Below, one piece after another: positions 8,224-16,337 of a stretch of DNA of 64,000 bases (the first letter of the stretch is position 1; each line of letters opens with the position of its first letter). The DNA is from Nocardiopsis terrae (GTDB lineage: Bacteria; Actinomycetota; Actinomycetes; Streptosporangiales; Streptosporangiaceae): positions 434,001-498,000 of the forward strand of contig NZ_BMXJ01000002.1 in assembly GCF_014651695.1 (NCBI RefSeq). Reading direction: 5' to 3'. The notes beneath the pieces are model-generated. The model was not told the origin of the DNA, did no database searches, and saw nothing but the letters and a program-made list of their open reading frames with translations. A program made the position numbers and the translations under genes.

Positions 8224-9534
8224 TCAGCGCTGGCCGTCGCTGCCGTACCAGTTCTGCTGGTTGTCGGTACCGCCCTGTCCCTGCTGGTCAGAGCCGTAGC
8301 CGGAGCCGGAGCCGTACTGGCTTCCGTACGTCCCACCACTCTGGTCGGACGACTCACCACCAGTGTTCTCACCGGAGTTAAAGAATGGTTCAACTCCGGG
8401 CTCGGCGGGTGCGTCCTGCCCCTGCTGGGCCTGGTTCTGGTACCAACCGTGCTGGATGGCGTCCTGGGCCTGCTGGTCGGCCCCGGCCTGCGGCGCGTAC
8501 TGGGACGGGTCGTAGGCCTGGCCGTACTCGTTGACCTGCTGCGCGGCAGCGTCCTGGCCGTACTGCGGCTGCACCTGGCCGTAGGCGTCCTGTCCGTAGG
8601 CCTGCTGGGCGCCGGTCCCGTAGGCGGCCTGCTGAGCGCCGGTGCCGTAGGCCTGCGCCTGCTGGGCCGGGTCGTAGCCGTAGGCCTGCTGGGCGCCGGT
8701 GCCGTAGGCCTGCGCCTGCTGGGCCGGGTCGTAGCCGTAGGCCTGCTGCGCGCCGGTCCCGTAGGCCTGCTGCGCCGCCGCGTCCTGACCGTAGGCCTGC
8801 TGGGCGCCGGTGCCGTAGGCGGCCTGCTGGGCCGGGTCGTAGCCGTAGGCCTGCTGCGCGGCAGCGTCCTGGCCGTACTGCGGCTGCACCTGACCGTAGG
8901 CGTCCTGGCCGTAGGCGGCCTGCTGCTGGGCAGCCGCGTCCTGGCCGTAGGCGGCCTGCTGCTGGGCGTCGTAACCGTAGGCCTGCTGCGCGGGGTCAGC
9001 CACCGGGTAGCCGGGCTGGGCGAACGACTGCTGGGCACCGGTCGCGGGCGGGAACGGCTGCTGGTTGTACATCTGCTGCTGCGGCTGCGCCCGCGGGACC
9101 ACGGTGGGGTCGTTGAAGATCTTGATCAGGTAGAACCCGAAGAAACCGAGCACCGCGCCCTGGGCAGCGGTGGAGAGGAAGCCGGCGAAGGCCAGACCGC
9201 CGTCGTTCACGTCCACGAAACCGCTGATCGCGCTGATGAGGCAGAACAGCAACCCGATACCGACCATGATCATCGAGGTCAGGACCACGGGGAAGGCCGA
9301 GGCCCTGGCCCGCTCGCTGGTGAGCACCAGGGCGACCGCGCCGATGATCAGGAGCGTGGTGGTGATTCCGTAGAAACTGCCGCCGCTACTGGTCATCGCC
9401 AGGGGAAAGCTCGAGTACTGGTCGTTCGACCGGATGATCATCGAGATGAGTCCGGCGAGCATCTGGACGCCCACGGCGCCCAGCAGGACCCAGGCCCCGG
9501 GCAGGCGCAGGCGTTCTAGTGTTTCGTTGTTCAA
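8224..9534 (-). CDS. Membrane protein with long Gln/Ala/Tyr/Gly repeat tail
   Basis: 436 aa, not recognised as a named family. The first ~150 residues contain four hydrophobic segments (roughly 9-30, 47-70, 80-103 and 117-140), a small membrane domain. From ~155 to the end the protein is a low-complexity chain dominated by Q, A, Y and G, built on variants of AYGYDPAQQAQ and AYGQDAAAQQ and ending in a Gly/Ser/Gln/Tyr-rich stretch. The composition resembles prion-like, phase-separating sequences (inference). The start is a TTG at 9534 with AGGGGA about 9 nt upstream; no better start matches the first membrane segment. It lies between whiB and fbiA, divergent from fbiA across a 249-bp gap. The repeat DNA could expand or contract by recombination. 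Confidence 0.85.
   Translation of the reverse strand: MNNETLERLRLPGAWVLLGAVGVQMLAGLISMIIRSNDQYSSFPLAMTSSGGSFYGITTTLLIIGAVALVLTSERARASAFPVVLTSMIMVGIGLLFCLISAISGFVDVNDGGLAFAGFLSTAAQGAVLGFFGFYLIKIFNDPTVVPRAQPQQQMYNQQPFPPATGAQQSFAQPGYPVADPAQQAYGYDAQQQAAYGQDAAAQQQAAYGQDAYGQVQPQYGQDAAAQQAYGYDPAQQAAYGTGAQQAYGQDAAAQQAYGTGAQQAYGYDPAQQAQAYGTGAQQAYGYDPAQQAQAYGTGAQQAAYGTGAQQAYGQDAYGQVQPQYGQDAAAQQVNEYGQAYDPSQYAPQAGADQQAQDAIQHGWYQNQAQQGQDAPAEPGVEPFFNSGENTGGESSDQSGGTYGSQYGSGSGYGSDQQGQGGTDNQQNWYGSDGQR
8641..8754 (-). repeat. 57-bp tandem repeat, two copies, inside the Q/A/Y/G-rich gene
   Basis: Units 8641-8697 and 8698-8754 differ at one base and each encodes the same 19-residue unit of the repeat tail. The length is a multiple of three, so copy-number change would keep the frame. 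Confidence 0.9.
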
Positions 9535-9783
9535 GAGAGGTTCCCCTCTGCTGCTTCGCCGTCGCGTCGGAGGAAGCTTGGCATATCGTCGGGCTGTCGG
9601 GTGAATCGACCCAAGCGCGCCCGGGAAGGAACAACGGGGACACCGAACGCAGGGCCGATGAGATGGGATGGCGACCGCCGCCCGAAGGTTCACGCACCGT
9701 CGGTACCGAATCGGTCACACCGGATCGTATCCACTGCGGGGCAGACGACCCATACACGCCCCCAGCCTGCCAGACTTGGGCGC

Positions 9784-10773
9784 ATGCGGATAGTCGTACC
9801 GGCCGGCGGTATCGGCGGCGCACGTTTCCTCCGCGGCCTCAGGGCCGCCCTCGGAACGGACGCGGCCACCGAATCGAACCAGGCCACAGAGAACCAGATC
9901 ACCGTCATCGGCAACACCGGTGACGACATCACCCTCTTCGGTCTCCGGATCTGCCCCGACCTGGACACCGTGATGTACACCCTCGGCGGCGGGATCAACG
10001 AGGAGCAGGGCTGGGGAAGGACCGACGAGAGCTTCACCGTCAAGGAGGAGCTCGCCGCCTACGGGATGAAACCCACCTGGTTCGGGTTGGGTGACCGGGA
10101 CACCGCCACCCATATCGTCCGAGCCCAGATGATCGCCGCCGGCTACCCCCTCTCCGCGATCACCACCGCGCTGTGCGACCGCTGGCAGCCCGGTGTGCGG
10201 CTGATGCCGATGACCGACGACCAGGTCGAGACGCACGTGGTCGTCAACGACGGGGACGGCCGCCGGGCCATCCACTTCCAGGAGTGGTGGATCAGACACC
10301 GCGCCGCGCTGCCCGCAGAGGAGATCATCAGCCTGGGCGCGGAGAAGGCCAAGCCCGCTCCCGGTGTGATCCGCGCCATCCGCAACGCCGACGCCGTCAT
10401 CATCCCGCCGTCCAACCCGGTGGTGAGCGTGGGCTCCATCCTCAACATCGAGGGCATCCGGGAAGCCATGGCCGCCAAGACGGTGGTGGGCGTCTCACCG
10501 ATCATCGGGGACGCCCCCGTACGCGGGATGGCGGACGCCTGTCTGGACGCGATCGGTGTGCGGACCAGCGCCGGCGCGGTCGCCGAGCACCTCGGCTCGG
10601 ACCTGCTGGACGGCTGGCTGGTCGACGAGGCCGACGCCGGCACCGAGGTGGACGGGATCGAGGTGCGCTCGCGTCCGCTGTACATGAGCGGCCCCGAGGC
10701 CACCGAGGCACTCGCCCGGGCCGCCGTGGACCTGGCCGCGGAGCTGTCCGAGCGCCGGGCCGGCCAGCGGTGA
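9784..10773 (+). CDS. fbiA: 2-phospho-L-lactate / phosphoenolpyruvate guanylyl transferase-dependent F420 enzyme FbiA (CofD)
   Basis: 329 aa, the usual length. Transfers the lactyl- or enolpyruvyl-phosphate moiety from its GDP-linked donor to the riboflavin-like FO, forming (dehydro-)F420-0. The N-terminus has the glycine-rich [14 protein letters not shown], then [20 protein letters not shown], the CofD signature with metal-binding Asp residues, and later [13 protein letters not shown]. The ATG at 9784 begins directly at the first beta-strand; earlier in-frame codons add unrelated residues. There is no clear Shine-Dalgarno, and CAGACT seven nt upstream suggests a leaderless transcript. Its last bases overlap the fbiB start by 4 nt. 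It is a cytoplasmic enzyme in the F420 pathway with FbiB and FbiC. Confidence 0.96.
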   Translation: MRIVVPAGGIGGARFLRGLRAALGTDAATESNQATENQITVIGNTGDDITLFGLRICPDLDTVMYTLGGGINEEQGWGRTDESFTVKEELAAYGMKPTWFGLGDRDTATHIVRAQMIAAGYPLSAITTALCDRWQPGVRLMPMTDDQVETHVVVNDGDGRRAIHFQEWWIRHRAALPAEEIISLGAEKAKPAPGVIRAIRNADAVIIPPSNPVVSVGSILNIEGIREAMAAKTVVGVSPIIGDAPVRGMADACLDAIGVRTSAGAVAEHLGSDLLDGWLVDEADAGTEVDGIEVRSRPLYMSGPEATEALARAAVDLAAELSERRAGQR

Positions 10774-12065
10774 GCGCCGGGGTACGGGTACGCGGACTCA
10801 CCGGGATGCCCGAGGTGGGTCCGGGTGACGACATCGCCGCGCTGATCGCCGACGCCGTGGCCGCCTCCGGTGAGCCGCTGCTCGACGGCGACGTCCTGGT
10901 CGTCACCTCCAAGATCGTCAGCAAGGCCGAGGGCCGCTCCGTGCGCGGGGACCGCGACGAGGCCGTCGACGCCGAGACCGAGCGCGTGGTCGCGCGGATG
11001 GGCCGGACCCGGATCGTGCAGACCCGCCAGGGCCTGGTCATGGCCGCGGCGGGGGTGGACGCCTCCAACGTCGAGCACGGCACCGTGCTCCTGCTGCCCG
11101 AGGACTCCGACGCCTCGGCCCGCGGTCTGCGCGCGGGTCTGCGGGCACGCCTGGGCGTGCGCGTGGGGGTGATCGTCTCGGACACGTTCGGCCGCCCGTG
11201 GCGGGTGGGCCAGACCGACGTGGCCATCGGTGCGGCCGGGTTGCGCGCCGTGCAGGACCTGCGCGGCACCGTCGACACCCACGGCAACCTGATGGAGGCG
11301 ACGGTCAACGCGGTCGCCGACGAGATCGCGGGCGCCGGGGAGCTGGTCAAGGGCAAGACCTCGGGTGTTCCGGTCGCGGTGGTCTCGGGTCTGGGCGACC
11401 TGGTCACCGAGGAGGACGGCCCCGGCGCCGCCGAGCTGGTGCGCCCGGCCGACGCCGACATGTTCCGGTACGGATCGCGGGACGTGGTCCCGGCCCGCCG
11501 GACCGTGCGTTCCTTCACCGACCGGCCGGTCGACCCGGCCCTGGTGCGCCGGGCGGTGGCCACCGCCGTGACCGCGCCCGCCCCGCACCACACCACGCCC
11601 TGGCGGTTCGTGCTGGTGGAGTCGGCGGACACGCGTAAGCGGCTGCTCGACTCGATGCTCCAGGCCTGGGTGGCCGACCTGCGCGGCGACGGCTTCACCG
11701 AGGAGCAGATCGCCAGGCGGACCAGGCGCGGCGACGTCCTGCGCGGCGCGCCCTACCTGGTGGTCCCGTTCCTGGTCGCCGACGGCGCGCACCCCTACCC
11801 GGACGAGCGCCGGGCCGGGGCCGAGCAGTCGATGTTCCTGGTGGCCATGGGCGCCGGGGTGCAGAGCCTGTTGGTGGGCCTGGCCATGGAGGGCCTGGGT
11901 TCGGCGTGGATCTCCTCCACGATGTTCTGCGCGGACGTGGTGCGCGAGGTGCTGGACGTGCCCGGGGACTGGCGTCCGATGGGCGCGGTGGCCGTGGGTT
12001 ACCCGGCCGAGGCGCCCAGGGACCGGCCGCCTCGCGACCCGGACGACTTCGTCGAGGTCCGCTGA
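10770..12065 (+). CDS. fbiB: Bifunctional F420:gamma-glutamyl ligase / dehydro-F420-0 reductase FbiB
   Basis: 431 aa. Residues ~1-245 are the CofE-like ligase that adds gamma-linked glutamates to F420-0 ([12 protein letters not shown] near the start, [18 protein letters not shown] in the core). Residues ~246-431 are a nitroreductase-fold, FMN-dependent domain ([12 protein letters not shown]; later [12 protein letters not shown]), which in mycobacteria reduces dehydro-F420-0. The fused form is typical of actinobacteria. The GTG start at 10770 overlaps the fbiA stop (GTGA), indicating translational coupling. A strong hairpin follows at 12149-12207. Confidence 0.96.
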   Translation: MSAGVRVRGLTGMPEVGPGDDIAALIADAVAASGEPLLDGDVLVVTSKIVSKAEGRSVRGDRDEAVDAETERVVARMGRTRIVQTRQGLVMAAAGVDASNVEHGTVLLLPEDSDASARGLRAGLRARLGVRVGVIVSDTFGRPWRVGQTDVAIGAAGLRAVQDLRGTVDTHGNLMEATVNAVADEIAGAGELVKGKTSGVPVAVVSGLGDLVTEEDGPGAAELVRPADADMFRYGSRDVVPARRTVRSFTDRPVDPALVRRAVATAVTAPAPHHTTPWRFVLVESADTRKRLLDSMLQAWVADLRGDGFTEEQIARRTRRGDVLRGAPYLVVPFLVADGAHPYPDERRAGAEQSMFLVAMGAGVQSLLVGLAMEGLGSAWISSTMFCADVVREVLDVPGDWRPMGAVAVGYPAEAPRDRPPRDPDDFVEVR

Positions 12066-12148
12066 CCGGGAGCGTGTACTGACGGCGGGCGTGCGCTGAC
12101 GGGAACCGCGCCGACCGCCCGGTCCCGCGCGGCGCCTCCCTGTCTGGT

Positions 12149-12207
12149 GCCCCTGTGACTGTGCCCCCGTCTCCGGTGTACCGGGGCGGGGGCACAGTCA
12201 CAGGGGC
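12149..12207 (+). terminator. Long perfect hairpin after fbiAB
   Basis: 21-bp perfect inverted arms at 12149-12169 and 12187-12207 around a 17-nt loop, about 85 nt after fbiB. No U-tract follows, as in many actinomycete terminators. It also isolates the chitinase promoter from the F420 genes. Confidence 0.8.
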
Positions 12208-12371
12208 GGAGACCGCGAACGCCCGTGCGGGGGCGTTGCGGGCTCCGAACGGAGCGGACCCGGGCGTAGAGCGGGCTCGTGCGGGCTCGGTGGATCCCGT
12301 GTGTGCGGAATGCGGGGTCACGGGTGGTACCGGGTGCCCAAGAAAACTGCAAACTTTCCTTACCGTTTCCG

Positions 12372-12400
12372 TTGACGCCCCGCCCCAGCAACTTTAAAGT
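12372..12400 (+). promoter_or_regulatory. Sigma-70-type promoter with overlapping palindrome upstream of chitinase
   Basis: TTGACG (12372-12377), a 17-nt spacer and TAAAGT (12395-12400), about 80 nt before the chitinase ATG. A perfect 12-bp palindrome AACTTTAAAGTT (12390-12401) covers the -10 box, and a related AAACTTTCC lies just upstream of the -35, so a repressor could block the promoter. The rest of the 418-bp gap 12066-12483 holds only the fbiAB hairpin. Confidence 0.7.
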
Positions 12401-12483
12401 TTCCTAACAATTAGCCCGGCTCACGACCCGGCTCCCAGCGAGCCGCCTCTTCGTCTTCCGCACGACGAAAGGAACACCCCCGC

Positions 12484-13719
12484 ATGTCCACCCCCCGCAA
12501 GACCCGGCTGACCCTCCTCGGGGGCCTCGCCGCGGCCGCGACCGCCCTCGTCGCCGCCTGCGGTCAGGCCACGCTCACGGAGATCGAGACCGTGTCCGAC
12601 ACCGCCGAGGTCCAGCAGACGGACCAGTGGCTCACCGGTTACTGGCACAACTTCGACAACGGCTCCACGGTGATGCCGCTCTCCGAGATCCCCAGCGAGT
12701 ACAACCTGGTGGCGGTGGCCTTCGCCGACAACCACCCCGAACTCGACGGCGGCATCACCTTCAACCTGGCCAGCAGCGAACTGAACGGCTACACCGAGGA
12801 GCAGTTCCGCGAGGACATCGCGGGCATCCAGGCCGAGGGCCGCAAGGTGATCATCTCCGTCGGCGGCGAACTCGGGCACGTCGACGTCACCAACCCCACC
12901 CAGGCCCGGAACTTCGCGGACACCACCCGCGAACTCATGCAGGACTACGGGTTCGACGGCGTGGACATCGACCTGGAGCACGGCATCAACGCCGAGCACA
13001 TGTCCAACGCCCTGCGCGACCTCAGCGACCAGGTCGGGGACGACCTGATCATCACGATGGCCCCGCAGACCATCGACTTCCAGAGCACCAGCGCCGGCTA
13101 CTACCAGCTGGCCGGGAACATCTCCGACATCCTCACCATCGTGAACATGCAGTACTACAACTCCGGCTCCATGCTGGGGTGTGACAACGGCGTCTACCAC
13201 CAGGGCACCAGCGACTTCGTCGCCGCCCAGGCCTGCATCCAGCTGGAGATGGGCCTGGACCCGAGCCAGGTCGGTCTGGGCCTGCCCGCAGTCCCCTCCG
13301 CGGCGGGCGGCGGGCACATGCCCACCAGCGACATCGTCGCCGCCCTGGACTGCCTGGAAGCCGGCACCAACTGCGGCTCCTTCTCCCCCGACACCCCGTA
13401 CGGCCCCATCGGCGGCGTGATGACCTGGTCGATCAACTGGGACGCCACCAACGGCTACGCCTTCGCCGACACCATCTCCGCCCGACTGGGCAGCGGCCCC
13501 GGCGACCCCGGCCCGGACCCCACGCCCACCCCCACGCCGACCGACGAGCCGACCGACCCCGACTGCGACGCCCCCGCCTGGAGCTCCGGCAGCGTGTACA
13601 CGCAGGGCGACTCGGTCTCCCATGACGGTTCGGTCTACACCGCCCGCTGGTGGACCCGGGGCGAGGAGCCCGGCACCACCGGTGAATGGGGCGTCTGGGA
13701 CCGCGTCGGCACCTGCTGA
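12484..13719 (+). CDS. Secreted GH18 chitinase with C-terminal chitin-binding module
   Basis: 411 aa. The N-terminus is a secretion signal with a lipobox-like LVAAC (Cys26), so it may be a lipoprotein. Residues ~48-340 are a glycoside hydrolase family 18 barrel with the catalytic motif DGVDIDLE at 158-165 (Glu165 is the proton donor), SVGGE at ~125-129 and a closing TWSINWD. A Pro/Thr/Asp linker (~343-360) leads to a carbohydrate-binding module 5/12-type domain (~362-411) with the aromatic pair RWW. It hydrolyses chitin outside the cell. The ATG is preceded by AAGGAA about 8 nt away. It has a strong promoter of its own and is followed by a terminator and a second chitinase gene. Confidence 0.93.
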   Translation: MSTPRKTRLTLLGGLAAAATALVAACGQATLTEIETVSDTAEVQQTDQWLTGYWHNFDNGSTVMPLSEIPSEYNLVAVAFADNHPELDGGITFNLASSELNGYTEEQFREDIAGIQAEGRKVIISVGGELGHVDVTNPTQARNFADTTRELMQDYGFDGVDIDLEHGINAEHMSNALRDLSDQVGDDLIITMAPQTIDFQSTSAGYYQLAGNISDILTIVNMQYYNSGSMLGCDNGVYHQGTSDFVAAQACIQLEMGLDPSQVGLGLPAVPSAAGGGHMPTSDIVAALDCLEAGTNCGSFSPDTPYGPIGGVMTWSINWDATNGYAFADTISARLGSGPGDPGPDPTPTPTPTDEPTDPDCDAPAWSSGSVYTQGDSVSHDGSVYTARWWTRGEEPGTTGEWGVWDRVGTC

Positions 13720-13734
13720 CCTCCTCCCCCCGAT

Positions 13735-13769
13735 GAGCGGTCCGGGGCCACTCCCTCCCCGGACCGCTC
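13735..13769 (+). terminator. Terminator between the two chitinase genes
   Basis: 13-bp perfect stem GAGCGGTCCGGGG (13735-13747) with CCCCGGACCGCTC (13757-13769) and a 9-nt loop, starting 15 nt after the first chitinase stop. Confidence 0.85.
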
Positions 13770-13838
13770 CCCTCTCCTGTCACCCGACCACCTTCCCGTC
13801 CGTCCTGTCTGCCTTCTCCTCCCCCGAAGGAACCCCCG

Positions 13839-16211
13839 ATGACAGCCACACCCTCCCCCCGCTGGGCGCGCGCTCTGAGCGCCGCCGCCGCGGGCCTGGG
13901 CGTCACAGCGAGCCTGCTGTTCGCCACACCTCCCGCCGCCGCCGTCCCCGCACCGGCCCCGAGCGCGCCCGCTCCGGCCCCGTCGGCTCCGAGCGCGCCG
14001 GCCCCGGCCTCCGCCGGGGAGGACTGCCGCCCCGACGGGCTCCACCAGACCCCCGGCCTGGACGTCCCCTACTGCGACGTCTACGACGCCGAGGGGCGCG
14101 AGCTCCTGCCCAACGGCCTCGACCGCAGGGTGATCGGCTACTTCACCAGCTGGCGCAACGGCGCCAACGGGCAGCCCGCCTACCTGGCCGACGACATCCC
14201 CTGGGACAAGATCTCCCACATCAACTACGCGTTCGGACACGTCGACGAGAACGACCGCCTGTCCGTCGGCCCCGACACCCCCGACAACCCCGCCACCGGG
14301 ATGACCTGGGACCAGCCCGGTCTGGAGCCTGACCCCGAGTTCGGCTACGACGGCCACTTCAACCTGCTGAACAAGTTCAAGAAGGACAACCCGGGGGTGA
14401 AGACCCTGGTCGCCGTCGGCGGCTGGGCCGAGACCGGCGGGTTCTTCGGCCCCGAAGGCGAGCGGGTGGACAGCGGCGGCTTCTACTCGACGACCACCAC
14501 CGAGACCGGGGTCAACCACGCCGGGATCGAGACCTTCGCCGACTCCGCCGTGGAGTTCGTGCGCGAGTACGGGTTCGACGGCCTCGACATCGACTACGAG
14601 TACGCGACCTCGATGCAGGGCGCGGGCAGCCCGGACGACTACTGGATCTCCGACGCCCGGCGCGACCTGCTCTGGGAGGGCTACGAGGAGCTGATGCGCG
14701 TACTGCGCGAGAAGCTCGACGAGGCCGCCGCCGAGGACGGCACCTACTACCAGCTGACCGTCGCTGCACCCTCCTCCGGCTGGCTGCTGCGCGGCCAGGA
14801 GGTGCACCAGATCGTCCAGTACCTGGACTTCGTCAACATGATGTCCTACGACCTGCACGGAACCTGGAACCACTTCGTGGGGCACAACGCCGCGCTCTAC
14901 GACAGCGGCCAGGACCCCGAGCTGAGCGACGTCTACGGAGCCTTCGACGGCATCGGCTACCTGAACGCGGACTGGGCGCACCACTACTTCCGGGGCGCCA
15001 TGCAGGCGGGCCGGATCAACCTGGGCGTGCCCTTCTACACCCGTGGCTGGCAGGACGTGCAGGGCGGAGAGAACGGCCTGTGGGGCACCGCGGCCCTGCC
15101 CGACCAGAACCAGTGCCAACCGGGCACCGGCATCAACGTCCCCTGCGGACACGGCGCCGAGGGCGTCGACAACCTGTGGTTCGACAGCGACCCGGTGACC
15201 GGCGACGCGATCGGTGCGGGCGTGAACCCGATCTGGCACGTGCTCAACCTGGAGAACGGGGTCGTCGGGGACTACGCGGCGGACTACGGCGTCACTGACG
15301 GGCTAGAAGGCACCTACACACGCCACTGGGACGACGTGACCAAGAACGAGTGGTGGTGGAACGCGGACACCCGGACGTTCCTGTCGGGCGACGCCGACCA
15401 GGCCATCGGCGCCAAGGCCGACTACGTGGCCGACACCGGCCTGGGCGGCGTGATGATCTGGGAGATGGCGGGCGACTACGCCTACGACGCCGACTCCGAG
15501 CAGTACCTCATGGGTGACACGCTCGTCACCTCGCTGCACCAGACGCTGAGCAACGCGGGCCCCTACGGCGCGGTCAAGGCGGAGACCGCCGCGCCCGCTG
15601 AGGTCCTCGACGTCGACGTGGACTTCCACGGGTTCTCCCTCGGAGACAACAACTACCCGATCACCCCGGACGTGACCGTCACGAACAACTCGGCGGGAGA
15701 GATCCCCGGCGGCTCGACGATCACGTTCGACTACGGCACCTCCGCCCCGGCCAACATGAGCGACCAGTCCGGCATGGGGCTGACCCACGTGCAGACGGGG
15801 CACAGCCGCGGGGACAACATCGGCGGCCTGGACGGCGACTTCCATCGGGTGGAGCTGACCGTGCCCGGCTGGCAGAGCATCCCGGCCGGGGGTTCGCTGG
15901 ACTTCACCCTCAGCTACCAGCTCCCGATCTCACAGCCCTCGAACTTCCGCGTCACGGTCGGCTCCAACGAGTACGCGATCACCTACGACCACCCGAGGGA
16001 GGGCACACTGGTCGACGCACCCGCGGGCGGTGACGACGGCGGCGGAGAACCGCCTGCCGACTGCACCGCACCGGCGTGGACCGCCGGGACCTACACCCAG
16101 GGCGACACCGTGACGCACAACGGCACGGCGTACAGGGCCCGGTGGTGGACTCAGGGCGAGCCCGGCACCACCGGTGAGTGGGGCGCGTGGGAGGTACTCG
16201 GCACCTGCTGA
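13839..16211 (+). CDS. Large secreted GH18 chitinase with C-terminal chitin-binding module
   Basis: 790 aa. An N-terminal signal peptide ends near AAAVPA (~35), followed by an Ala/Pro linker to residue ~60. A subfamily-A GH18 domain covers ~95-580, with the catalytic DGLDIDYE at 247-254 (Glu254), VAVGGW at ~191-196 and the substrate-wall motif NMMSYDLHG. Residues ~590-735 form a beta-rich chitin-binding-like domain, and a CBM5/12 module (~740-790) ends the protein. It is closely related at its C-terminal module to the neighbouring chitinase (TTGEWG, RWWT), suggesting module sharing. Together the pair would give complementary chitinolysis. A GAAGGAA ribosome-binding site lies 7-8 nt before the ATG. 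The 119-bp gap holds a terminator, so it probably has a separate promoter, not identified. Confidence 0.94.
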   Translation: MTATPSPRWARALSAAAAGLGVTASLLFATPPAAAVPAPAPSAPAPAPSAPSAPAPASAGEDCRPDGLHQTPGLDVPYCDVYDAEGRELLPNGLDRRVIGYFTSWRNGANGQPAYLADDIPWDKISHINYAFGHVDENDRLSVGPDTPDNPATGMTWDQPGLEPDPEFGYDGHFNLLNKFKKDNPGVKTLVAVGGWAETGGFFGPEGERVDSGGFYSTTTTETGVNHAGIETFADSAVEFVREYGFDGLDIDYEYATSMQGAGSPDDYWISDARRDLLWEGYEELMRVLREKLDEAAAEDGTYYQLTVAAPSSGWLLRGQEVHQIVQYLDFVNMMSYDLHGTWNHFVGHNAALYDSGQDPELSDVYGAFDGIGYLNADWAHHYFRGAMQAGRINLGVPFYTRGWQDVQGGENGLWGTAALPDQNQCQPGTGINVPCGHGAEGVDNLWFDSDPVTGDAIGAGVNPIWHVLNLENGVVGDYAADYGVTDGLEGTYTRHWDDVTKNEWWWNADTRTFLSGDADQAIGAKADYVADTGLGGVMIWEMAGDYAYDADSEQYLMGDTLVTSLHQTLSNAGPYGAVKAETAAPAEVLDVDVDFHGFSLGDNNYPITPDVTVTNNSAGEIPGGSTITFDYGTSAPANMSDQSGMGLTHVQTGHSRGDNIGGLDGDFHRVELTVPGWQSIPAGGSLDFTLSYQLPISQPSNFRVTVGSNEYAITYDHPREGTLVDAPAGGDDGGGEPPADCTAPAWTAGTYTQGDTVTHNGTAYRARWWTQGEPGTTGEWGAWEVLGTC

Positions 16212-16242
16212 CCCGCACCGCGGGGCCCCACCCCCGCGACTG

Positions 16243-16279
16243 GCGGCCCCTCACCCCGGGCCCATCCCCGAGGGGCCGC
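16243..16279. terminator. Terminator between convergent chitinase and fbiC genes
   Basis: 10-bp perfect stem GCGGCCCCTC (16243-16252) with GAGGGGCCGC (16270-16279), 17-nt loop; it can work for both the plus-strand chitinase and the minus-strand fbiC. Confidence 0.7.
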
Positions 16280-16337
16280 ACGGTGACGAGGGGCGGGACG
16301 CCAACCCGGCGCCCCGCTCCTCGTTTCCTGTTCCGGG

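Noticed and set aside
8560-9020. CRISPR-like repeats
   Set aside because: The repeats are irregular, in frame and encode the repeat tail; there are no unique spacers and no cas genes.
8161-9519. 452-codon plus-strand open frame with Val/Leu/Gly repeats
   Set aside because: Antisense of the Q/A/Y/G repeat gene; the repeat pattern is a reading shadow and there is no start signal.
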